DNA from: Metridium senile | Taxonomy: Eukaryota > Cnidaria > Anthozoa > Actiniaria > Metridiidae | DNA length: 64,000 nt | NCBI GenBank assembly: GCA_949775045.1 | Contig: OX459108.1 | Coordinates: forward strand, 10,871,572 to 10,935,571 | Direction: 5' to 3' | In this document: in pieces, positions 14,401 through 35,700 of the stretch | How the letters are laid out: every line of letters begins with the position of its first letter | Numbering within the stretch: position 1 is the stretch's first letter | The notes under the pieces: generated by a model | Database searches by the model: none | What the model saw: the letters and a program-made list of their open reading frames with translations, nothing else | Told to the model about the DNA's origin: nothing | Translations under genes and position numbers: made by a program

Positions 14401-14842
14401 TGTTTTTTTAGGTTTCTTACTTACCTTAGATAGCGTATTGTCTTAGACTTTGGTTTAGACTTTTTCAGTTTGTGTTGTTTTTCTAGACAAGGAGGACAAC
14501 GACACGCTTTCAAGTCTTTCTTCTTCTCATCTAGATCACGTACAAACAGTAACACGTTAATTTAAGGTAAATTTATCTCTAAAAAGTTATATTTTGCCAT
14601 AAAATGTCTCGACTCCAAAGACTAAGTGACACGTCTACTTTAGAAATGATAATTCCGCTACTGAACAGCCGGCGAAAAACTAGTGAAAAATCACTCCGAT
14701 TGTATCAAAACTTCTCACCTGTGATCTTTGTAGTGTTCCATACATAATAGCTAAGAGGTACAAGAATCAGACCGTAGAATGAGATAACAAAATAGTAAAA
14801 TGTTGTGCCTTTCTCATCGTATTCAAACTGAGCACCCGCCAT
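1..14842 (-). CDS. SEC63: SEC63, ER protein-translocation J-domain protein (18 exons visible, 3' end off the left edge)
   Basis: SEC63 is an ER membrane protein that recruits the lumenal Hsp70 BiP to the Sec61 channel. Exons in coding order: 14719-14842, 14425-14530, 12419-12533, 11409-11524, 10678-10739, 9151-9209, 8699-8749, 8427-8535, 7411-7505, 6439-6664, 5616-5761, 5006-5058, 3956-4050, 3399-3484, 2032-2247, 1383-1528, 908-1070, 1-78. All junctions are GT-AG and phases match through 682 codons (the human protein has about 760). Visible parts: membrane segment near residues 10-30, a CxCxxC motif at 51-56, membrane segment 77-97, J domain with HPD at 134-136, membrane segment about 193-212, the Brl/Sec63 domain, then a lysine-rich stretch and an acidic tail. 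The last visible exon keeps the EKQEWWW motif. The start MAGAQFEY matches the family; an in-frame ATG 31 codons upstream is less likely. The CxCxxC stretch is absent from vertebrate SEC63 as I recall it. Confidence 0.95.
574..882. repeat. Foldback (MITE-like) element, TACACCTATTT family
   Basis: The left half (574-665) and right half (790-882) are inverted copies of one sequence that starts TACACCTATTT and contains GTCGCAGCCGAAGCTACAG. The same family recurs at 36574-37066 and as a half copy near 62687-62870. It lies in the SEC63 intron before the last visible exon. No coding capacity is seen. Confidence 0.75.
1740..1835. repeat. Half copy of a foldback element (CGCCCCCAATCC family)
   Basis: This shares CTTTTCGCCCCCAATCC, CTTGGAATC and GGGACTG-TCGCAGT with the fuller copy at 5369-5540. 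It lies in a SEC63 intron. Confidence 0.6.
2283..2690. repeat. (ATG/GAT)n trinucleotide microsatellite in a SEC63 intron
   Basis: This is an imperfect ATG/GAT repeat of about 400 bp. It makes long open frames on both strands (poly-Met one way, poly-His the other) that are not genes. It lies about 35 bp upstream of the 3' splice site of the exon at 2032-2247. Confidence 0.95.
2725..3010. repeat. Palindrome-ended repeat, copy 1
   Basis: An AT-rich body of about 200 bp ends in a perfect hairpin at 2931-2995, with arms of about 31 bp around a TTC loop. Copy 2 follows directly at 3022-3318, an inverted copy lies at 50188-50510, and a decayed one at 11575-11770. The hairpin sequence differs between copies but stays self-complementary. 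Confidence 0.8.
3022..3318. repeat. Palindrome-ended repeat, copy 2
   Basis: Tandem neighbour of copy 1, sharing TTCATGAATAATTAATGAG at the left end and GGCCGCTCATRTTGTA at the right. The hairpin (about 3231-3296) reads GTGTTGTATCGGCGATACAA with an inverted partner. It also holds a short inner palindrome ACAACACTAGTGTTGT. The 50.2-50.5 kb copy is nearly identical. Confidence 0.8.
3490..3890. repeat. (GAAT)n tetranucleotide microsatellite next to a SEC63 exon
   Basis: A degenerate GAAT/GGAT array on the plus strand, which is ATTC/ATCC in the SEC63 transcript. It ends within about 15 bp of the 3' splice site of the exon at 3399-3484, so it forms that intron's pyrimidine-rich tract. Confidence 0.9.
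4110..4622. repeat. Foldback-type element containing a 190-bp tandem duplication
   Basis: The ends are inverted (GGTTAGG-A-CC-TTTGTTGTA). Inside, 4195-4384 and 4385-4574 are direct copies of 190 bp that I could distinguish by only one substitution (GTCGAC versus GTTGAC), so the duplication is recent. It lies in the SEC63 intron between the exons at 5006-5058 and 3956-4050. Confidence 0.75.
5369..5540. repeat. Foldback element, fuller copy of the CGCCCCCAATCC family
   Basis: The ends are inverted: GCAAGCAGTCCCTACTTTT on the left and a complementary AAAAGAAGGGACTG on the right. A partial copy is at 1740-1835. It lies in a SEC63 intron. Confidence 0.6.
5997..6168. repeat. Short inverted-repeat element in a SEC63 intron
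   Basis: The termini AATCACTAGAGTGGTAAA and its inverted copy bound about 170 bp with no coding capacity. Confidence 0.65.
6893..6932 (-). other. Decayed hammerhead-like motif (family 6)
   Basis: Read on the minus strand: CTGATAA, an extra A, a helix GTCTGC/GCAGTT with one mismatch, then GAAATGTT. G8 of the hammerhead core is changed to A and helix I is weak, so this is probably a dead relic. It is kept because it has the same layout as the better motifs at 9715, 19956, 25805 and 51500. Confidence 0.35.
7193..7371. repeat. Foldback element (CCCTTCAC family), copy 1
   Basis: The arms carry GAACGTTGAGCTTGCAATGA and its inverted copy around a short AATTATTC-like centre. A second copy, with higher GC, is at 18868-19045 in YARS1. 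Confidence 0.75.
7771..7985. mobile_element. Palindromic MITE with TA target duplication, copy 1
   Basis: The terminal inverted repeats begin CAGTGCGAATCACAAAACCG and continue inward for about 70 bp. Both ends are flanked by TA, as expected of Tc1/mariner/pogo-type elements. The total is 215 bp and non-coding. A diverged copy is at 11990-12183. Confidence 0.85.
8293..8388. repeat. Partial tandem copy of a SEC63 exon 3' end with its donor region
   Basis: It repeats the end of the exon at 8427-8535. Both copies contain CAACTGCATTCCAGGTGTTT, GAAATAGTA and AACTGAGAGG-TCTAG. The duplicate sits about 128 bp downstream in transcription, carries an insertion of about 19 bp and lacks a 3' splice site, so it is an intronic pseudo-exon fragment. 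Confidence 0.85.
9308..9703. repeat. Inverted-repeat element in a SEC63 intron
   Basis: The terminal inverted repeats of about 55 bp start GGCCAGTAACAAAACGA and include AGGACTGGGTACTAGTTT. Near its centre, about 9478-9534, is a second palindrome (GGAATGTATGG with TTGGAAGGAC). It is non-coding. Confidence 0.75.
9715..9749 (-). other. Hammerhead-like motif (family 5)
   Basis: Minus strand: ACC, CTGATGA, an extra T, helix II GGGCT/AGCCT with loop AGT, GAAA, GTTT, GGT. The ACC/GGT flanks can pair as a 3-bp helix I. The core is intact, but the cleavage triplet (TTT) and short helix I make activity doubtful. Confidence 0.45.
9904..10418. mobile_element. Non-autonomous DNA transposon (CAGGGCATCTG ends)
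   Basis: The perfect terminal inverted repeat CAGGGCATCTGAAAAAGTGC occurs at both ends and TATAAT flanks each side. Many internal AGTGCGGAAA subrepeats follow. The ends look hAT-like, but an 8-bp target duplication is not clear. Open frames of 84 and 118 codons overlap on opposite strands and look like no known protein. Confidence 0.75.
10805..11350. repeat. (GAT)n microsatellite with TGGTTAAT-GAGATACAATGATG higher-order units
   Basis: GAT runs are separated by repeated blocks containing GGTTAATGAGATACAATG, so the array was also copied in longer units. It lies in the SEC63 intron between the exons at 10678-10739 and 11409-11524. Confidence 0.9.
11575..11770. repeat. Decayed copy of the palindrome-ended repeat
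   Basis: It matches 2810-3000: CAGATTCGTCCTGATTTGCA, the AAATATGAAAGAACTAAC body and a degraded CCAATCTGTAT hairpin. Confidence 0.65.
11990..12183. mobile_element. Palindromic MITE with TA target duplication, copy 2
   Basis: Same family as 7771-7985, in the opposite orientation and more diverged: CAGTGCGATTC on the left, a CACACTG end, TA on both sides, and TTGTTCGTTGAACAACTCA inside. Confidence 0.75.
12616..12710. mobile_element. 5' half of a pogo/Tigger-like MITE
   Basis: It begins CAGTGGAACCTCATTAATCC after a TA and stops without its right end. Complete relatives are at 52445-52638 and 56972-57156. Confidence 0.65.
12768..13005. repeat. Foldback element, ATTTGCACAGG family
   Basis: The arms carry CCAGTTTCATGTTATCTA and GCACAGG-TA-GCCTCAA with inverted partners. 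A fragment of the family is at 61615-61735. Confidence 0.65.
13080..14400. other. Long SEC63 intron with decayed inverted repeats
   Basis: The 13115-13450 stretch has inverted pieces such as AGAGTACAAA, CAATAGAATTAGCA and TAGTACTAATAAGTACT. They belong with the foldback elements at 39250-39420, 42115-42260 and 48483-48628. From 13550 to 14400 I see only AT-rich intron sequence. Confidence 0.5.
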
Positions 14843-15174
14843 GTTGGCTTCTTGAACACTCGTAAAAACATCGGAAAGTTTTCGGGCGTTCGGGTTTTTG
14901 TATGAGCGACCGCTGAAATCCCACAGGAATCCCAACCATACCCGGAAGCACTAAACAGAGAAAAAAAATATTTTGTTTTCATTAAAAAATATATAAAAAA
15001 AAATTAAAAATTTAATGTAATAATGAAATAAAATGAAAATAAATTCATTTTTTAATAGAACGAAAAAAGAAGAAATATAACGATTCCTCCGAGACATTCT
15101 GTGAAGCTGAAGCATCGAATCGATTTACGGTAAGGATGAAGATTTCGGCTTCATCCGCGCTATGCCGACAGAAA

Positions 15175-15830
15175 ACCCAACTTGCGCTTGTCGAAAGACC
15201 AGGGAGGGAGGAGAGAACCAGCCTCTAGACTATAAATGTTTCATCCCCTTGCGCTAACTAAGCAACTATCAATTAAAGATCATGAGAAATATATCACATG
15301 CCCTTGGCGGGAATTAAACCCCACGGTTTCGGCTTTCTACTCAGGCTACTTAAGGCCTGGGTCAGCAGTCAAATCCAGAAGAAAAATAAATATTCCACAG
15401 TTCCAAATCAACTCAGCAGAAATGATTTGGCACATAAATAGCCATTGATAAAATAAAGGACCTTACATGATTTCTATAGTCCGACGTGTTACCACTACAC
15501 TACAAGGACCAACCACGCTGGATACGCAGCCGGACAAAGTAGTATAGAGCAACTGTGGGGGGTCCCAGGGCAATATTAATCTCTAATGTAAATGTGAACA
15601 CCGTAAATGGAAACGCAGAATAGAAGTGAATAATAAGTTGAAATGCATTTGGTGTATAAAGAATCGAAATAAAGAAATAAATGAAATAAATATCATGAGA
15701 AAAATATCATAAGCCCTTGGATTAATATCGCCCTGGGACCCCCCACAGTTGCTTGGTCCTTGTAGTGTAGTGGTAACACGTCGGACTAGAAAGCCGAAAC
15801 CGTGGGCCGGGTATATATAATCGGAAAACT
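15175..15830. repeat. Inverted pair of tRNA-derived SINE-like sequences
   Basis: A tRNA-like head with A box TAGTGTAGTGG occurs on the plus strand near 15752-15812. Its inverted copy (CCACTACACTACAAGGACC) is near 15485-15512. Both are joined to GGGACCCCCCACAGTTGCT and its complement. A degraded B box (minus strand GGGTTTAATTCC) is near 15310. It fills the space between SEC63 and YARS1. It is not a tRNA gene, since no complete cloverleaf forms. Confidence 0.6.
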
Positions 15831-16216
15831 TCTAGTCTATCATCCGCATTGTCATTTAGTTATGTAAATTTACGTGGTCTGTTAGCGCAACGCGTCAGAG
15901 TGAAGACATTAAACCCATGAAACAAAATAAAATGGACAAGGTCTAATATTCAAATAGACACAAAAGAAAACAATGGAATTAGAGACTGCTAAAGGCCCGG
16001 GCAAACGGTTTCAATTTTGAATTGAATTGAATTGAACATTTGCTGACTTTGCTTCAACAACCGTTCGATTTTGCTGAATGGCAATGTTTAAATGCTTTTA
16101 AACTCTTTCAACTTTGTTGAAACCTGTTGAATCTATGTTGAATTGATGTTGAAAGATCTAGAGTTTAACAGCGTTTAAACATGGCGTGGTTAAACTTAAT
16201 TAAAATATGTTTTGAA

Positions 16217-16400
16217 TGTGGGAAACAACTCTCTCAAAAAACGACGCCATTTTGGAACTGTTGGCGATGCGACAAAAATGCCATCCTCGGGAACCCAGGG
16301 GTTGCGAGGAACGAGTGACAGATATAACCCCTGGGTTCCCGATGATGCAAAAATGCAAATTGATTGGCTTATACTAGCCGGAAGTGCGCGCGCGCGAAAT
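16217..16400. repeat. Dispersed GAAACAACTCTCTC / GCGCGCGAAAT repeat
   Basis: It shares GGAAACAACTCTCTC, TTGGAACTGTTG-CGATGC and TTGGCTTATACTAGCCGGAA with 19307-19590, and inverted copies lie at 33205-33490 and 56368-56700. Here it has an internal insertion around 16270-16350, itself inverted (GGGAACCCAGGGGTTG / CCCCTGGGTTCCC). Confidence 0.7.
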
Positions 16401-16411
16401 CACCTAGGAGT

Positions 16412-16480
16412 TAGCCTGCGTTGCCGGCGGTCTGCGGTTTCTTCTCTCCCGAAATCGCAGACCGCCGGCAACGCAGGCTA
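16412..16480. repeat. GC-rich 30-bp-arm hairpin just past the YARS1 3' end
   Basis: The arm TAGCCTGCGTTGCCGGCGG continues to TCTGCGGTTTC, and its inverted copy follows a 9-base loop. It begins 61 bp downstream of the YARS1 poly(A) signal, in much more GC-rich sequence than its surroundings. Repeat origin is likely; a role in 3' end formation is possible but unproven. Confidence 0.7.
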
Positions 16481-16540
16481 CCTGGGAGTGAGCCATCATC
16501 AGTTAAATATGATACGTTTTACTTCATTTCATTTGATTAT

Positions 16541-16546
16541 TTTATT
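16541..16546 (-). promoter_or_regulatory. YARS1 polyadenylation signal
   Basis: AATAAA on the minus strand, 22 bases after the TGA stop. It is the nearest match, in an AT-rich 3' tail. Confidence 0.6.
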
Positions 16547-16568
16547 GCACTACATGAACAAAAATAGT

Positions 16569-30169
<13,601 letters not shown>

Positions 30170-30334
30170 TTTAGTGGAGCAAAATCGAGCAAAGCTTGTA
30201 CAAGAAAAGCTACAAGTTTTCGACGATTCAAGATTCAAGTTGATTAAGTGTGGTTTAAATGCTTGGCTGATTTTACACCGATTGAATGAAAGACCTTGTA
30301 AAAATGACCGAATAACGACTCCTCTACTTAACAT
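30170..30334 (-). other. Open in-frame extension upstream of the YARS1 start, resembling a mitochondrial presequence
   Basis: The frame stays open for 55 codons above the family-standard start, from an ATG at 30334. The residues begin MLSRGVVIRSFLQGL and end FARFCSTK: eight Lys/Arg, one acidic residue, many Ser and hydrophobics, and a possible RFCS processing site. Use of this ATG would give a longer, mitochondria-directed isoform. It could equally be unused 5' UTR or an upstream exon region. Confidence 0.4.
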
Positions 30335-30344
30335 ACAAGCCTGA

Positions 30345-32300
30345 TGAGAATTTCGCTGATTAGTGTATTTTTTATGATGAAATGTTCAATAAAAGATACG
30401 AAAATCTCTCATTTTTTCGATCTTTTACCGTGTGTAACGGGGAAGACTGGGGCGACCGGTAGCTTAGAAGCCTGGCCTTTTTGACGCTGTTAATGTAAAT
30501 GGAATCTGTTTAAATATAATTTTGATCCTTCGAAAAATTGCTGTTCAAAATCAGTTGTGATATTATTTACCTAATTTTAGCATTTTGGTGTTTTCGTTTT
30601 ACTATTAACTTGATATAATTTAATGCTTTTGAATTTTTTTATTATTATTATTTTTGCCGACATTTTTAGAATTCAATCTTCTGTCAAAACTATTTTGTTA
30701 TTTCTTTTCACTAACCTTTGATTTTATGTCTTTGTTTTATTATATTTCTATATTTTTCTATTTCTCCTTTCTATTCTCAGTCTACTCCCGATCCTTGGAT
30801 AACACAGGAAACCCAATCAACCAAAAGAGAGTATTTATGTGCAGTGCTAGAAAGGCCTATCCAGCCTGACCAGTTCACGAAGAAAATATCAACGTTGTTC
30901 ATCAAATTCCACTTCGAATTGCACAACATGCCTATAAAACATCACTGAAGGTATGTATTCTATAAGTCAGTTATGTTGGTTTTGTAGAATGTTTGACTAA
31001 CAAACACTTATCGAAAAGTTGAGCTTTATAGTGTCAAAGTTCACCAGTCTCTAACAAGACAAACTAAACACGACACGAAAAGACGGAAGCTTCCCTTCAA
31101 TTCCATTCCGAGATTTCTCGTTAAAGTATTTAAATTGTGACGAACCTCTACCACCCAGAGAGACGGTACTGGGAATGTTTACTAATAAACTATCATATTT
31201 ACAAACTAAACCTGTTTAACTTGCTTTGTTCAGATCCGGATTTGTCTCTTGAATATAAACTAGACCATCTCAAGGGCTAGTCATAATAATTTTGGGTCCA
31301 GTCCAGCTTATACAGTATGCCGTAATAATTTGGAGTACTTTCACAGAGCGTGAATATTCATTTGCTTGTCGTGACTTTAATTTCTTCGCTTCGCGGACTT
31401 GTTTAGCATTAATTATTATTATCGATAAACGAATGAAAATAGAGAAAAGCCCGTCCACTATCGAGGGTAAGTTTCCAGTTAACGGATTTGAAACTTTTAA
31501 AGATATTGTTTAGGAAATTTACGCCAAAAGCTATGCTTTTTACATTTTTATATAGTATTTTGTAAATGATTTTCGATACATATGGTAATTTAGTTAGCTC
31601 ACTCTCGAGACCGTCTATCCATATATGACATACATATAAAATAACATGCGAACAGCTTTCAGTTCGCTAACCGCTTTTTCTCCTGCTTTTTATGTCATAT
31701 GTCAAGTTTCCAGTTACATAATAATATACACTTCTGAGAATCCGACTTCAATATTTTAATCGAAAGCGTCTGTTTTTTTATGAAACTGAAAGTATATACT
31801 AAATTATATATAAGCTACTAAAGCGGATTGTTTGTTCGTTCTTACGAAAATCAATGTGCAAAATTCGTACTTTAGCTAGTGTGATAGTCTTAACTTTATG
31901 CTAAAAATCGATATTAATTCAACGAAAAGTTATCTAAACAATAAATTTCTGCAAATAAATTCTGCTCTCAAAATCCGCCATTACTCGATCTTGATACGGT
32001 ACAGCGGTCATACATTATTTTAATGATATTCGCTAGAAGGGGTATTCGCTTGTTGCAATACATTTCTCAGTAATATATGTATGAAAAGACGTCTGACGAA
32101 TATCGGTTATCGGGTCAGGCAAAACATTTGAGTCAAGGATCACGGAGAAGAATTTATTAAATTCACGTTTCACGGAAAATAAAAATAGCTAATCACGCAT
32201 CTAATATATCACAAGATCAGAATACCCCTCATCATGACCCTCATCATCATCATCGTCAAGTAATCTCAATTCATGCAGAGTTGGTTTGTTTTATTATTTA
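30345..32300. other. Intergenic region between YARS1 and PAO-A, no gene seen
   Basis: The genes diverge here, so both promoters should lie in this 2-kb stretch. I see no clear TATA box and no coding frame with family resemblance. The segment 31270-31460 has mildly higher complexity, but I recognise nothing. Confidence 0.5.
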
Positions 32301-32309
32301 TTATTTTGT

Positions 32310-32734
<425 letters not shown>

Positions 32735-32764
32735 TACAGAAATTAATATCAAGTTACAGATATA

Positions 32765-35700
32765 ATGCAGACAAACAAATCTGTGCACGGTAGTACCAAA
32801 CAACCCCACAAAAAAGTTCTTATCCTGGGAGCTGGTCTTTCTGGAATTGTTGCTGGTAAAACCTTACTGGATAATGGTATTGATGATTTCCTGGTTCTGG
32901 AAGGACAGGATTACATTGGTGGAAGAATTAAAACGGTAACAGACTGCCGATTAATGTTAACATCTCATTTTAAATAGGTTATCAAAGTCGATATATAACT
33001 CATGCATTTCACGACTGTGGTATATTTAGACCTTTCCCGAATATGAAACAGTAAATTCAATTCCTTGTTTTTTTCATCCACTCCAACCTCCATCGACTCA
33101 AGTCGAGGCAGGAGTGGATAAATTACAAATGAATGTATAGATTCGTCCCCTACGGCCTCGATTTAAATCTATATTTGCGTGACCTGTTATATCGAATGGC
33201 CAGTTCCAGGAAATTTCGCGCGCGCAATTCCGGTTAGTATAAGCCAATCACAAGCATTTATGTCGCATTGCCAACAGTTCCAAGATGGTGTCGTTCGAGA
33301 GAGTTGTTTCCCGTGTTAACCCTCGATAAATACATCATGAAAATTACTAAACATTAAAACGTTCTATGTTAATTGGACAATAAAAGCTCACTGCTGCTCT
33401 ATCAGGGATAAAAAATGATAAAAACAAAACGCAAATGCCTAAAAGTAACCGAAATTGATTTTGTTTCGAGGCGCCATTTTGCAACCTCGTTCCCAGGGCC
33501 CTCTCCCTTCGCTCCATTCATCCATTCATTCATTCATCCATCCACTCATTCATCCATTCATTCATTCATTCATTCATCCATCCACTCATTCATCCATTCG
33601 TTCATGTTGTCTTAATCAGCGATCTTTTGCTGGGTACAACATCGAGGAGGGTGCTAATTGGATACAGTTTGCAGACGACGAGGATACAAAGCCGATGTGG
33701 AAAGTCAAAGAGGAGAAACAATTGACTGGAGTTTGGGCAGATTACTTTGATTTGATTATCAGGTTAGATTGGATCATTTAATGATTAAGTCCACTGAAAA
33801 AAAAACCCTCGTTACCAGAACTCTTTCCCTTTTGCTTTTGGGTGGGGCGGGAGATAAGTACTAGATAAAACGATCGAGAACTGATACGAGTTCAGCTCCA
33901 TTCATTCATTCGCTTGATCTTCATTCCTTCATCCATCCTTCAATTCAATCAATTGATCAATCATTGATTACCTCAGTCATTCATTCATTCATGAGAGGAT
34001 ATTTTAATATTCTCTTGCAGTCATTCAATCAATCATTCATATATAAATTAATCCATTCATTCAATTTATTCATTCATTAATTCACTCTTTCAATCACTCA
34101 TTCATTCATTCATTCATTCAATCACTCATCCATCCATTCATTCATTCATTCATTCATTTATTCATTCATTAATATATATATATATATCCATTCATTCATT
34201 CATATATCCATCCATCCATTCATTCATTCATATGTAAATTCACGTCAATTAAAAACATTGTTAACTTCTTCTATCACCCAAGGGACGAATCCGGAGAAGA
34301 CGTCACAAGTCCCGGCGACATCCAAAAGTGGCTTGAACTAAAGCAATTGAATGATTCACCAAACAGCACAACACTGCCAGACAATATTTCTATACGCGAT
34401 GGTTTAAAAACGTTGGGCTGGGACCCTGCAACGCCCTCACAGTGGGCCCTAGACTATCTATTTACAAACTATGAATTTGGCTGTAGTGCCGATAAAGTCT
34501 CCTTCAATGGACACTTCTTTGTACCAGAAAAAGAATTCTTTGTAACGGATCAACGCGGGATGATATCTCTGTTTGAAAAATTAATCGCTTCAGTTGAAAG
34601 TAGAATTAGACTAAATAAGGAAGTTGCGCAGGTTGCTTATAGTACCACTGGCGTCAAGGTAAGCGCTATATAAAACTTAATTAGGCCCTGTCCACAGTAC
34701 TAATGCGTTTTCGTTTGGATCCGTTTTCGTTTGATCTGAAAACGCATCGATCGATTCGCGTCCACACTACCGTTTTCAACCGTCCTCACTATATAAGACG
34801 CTCAAAAACGATCGAAACGATGGTGTGGCGTAAGTTTGACAATATGCGCATGCTCATATGGTACATATGACGTAAGGCTCAAGGAGATTGTGAAGGAGGG
34901 GGAGGAAGAGATAGAAAGGGAAGGCGAGGGGGAATGGGGCGAGGGAAAGTTTCAGATAGTTGACTATGTATGACCGTATTTTCTGTAGGTAACGACGTCA
35001 GATGGAGAAGTCTACACATCAGACTATGCTCTTTGTACATTCAGTACAGGAGTACTAGCAAGCGATATGGTCACGTTTACTCCACCCTTACCTCAATGGA
35101 AACAAGAAGCAATATTAAAATCACCAATGACCGTTTATACCAAGATATTCTTGAAGTTTACACAGAAATTCTGGGACGATAAAGAGTACATTTTACTATC
35201 TGGCAAAAAACACGGATTTTACCCAGTCTTACAGGTACGTATTTCAGTCATTTGCTAGTGTTTACATCTATTTCAATAAAGTTGAAATCTAGAAGCTAGA
35301 AGGTGAGACCGACAAGGATTATGGGTAGATCTATACCTTTTACAGGCTTTGACATATTTTAATAACTTTTGATGGTACTTAATATTACCAGCATACATAG
35401 CGCAAAAGACTGAATGTCGTGGACCGTGAAAATCGCACATCAGACGTTTTGATATCTTTTACGATGTGAATGAGTATTTTACCTGTCACAGTAGCACCTT
35501 TTGTAAGCTTTAATTGCAAAGCTTAATTTTGTTTTAAAAAGCTGTATTTGAGAGTCATAAAGTATTCCCCATGCAACTGTCTCGGCTTCCTAGGAGTTTT
35601 GGTGACTAAATTTACTGAAATAAGTTTAATTTATAAACAGTTTTAGCTGCTTTACGCTGTTTGCATTTCATAAGTTTTAGCTTTACGCCACTTTTACGGA

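Noticed and set aside
14767..14982. Alternative-frame ORF over the SEC63 first exon
   Set aside because: It is a shadow; the SEC63 frame matches the family over the whole exon.
15750..15815. Possible functional tRNA gene
   Set aside because: Only the A-box half is tRNA-like; no acceptor stem or T arm can be closed.
33415..33615. ORF ending in a Ser/His/Ile-rich tail before PAO-A exon 2
   Set aside because: A dispersed repeat joined to the ATTC microsatellite; the true exon starts at 33620.
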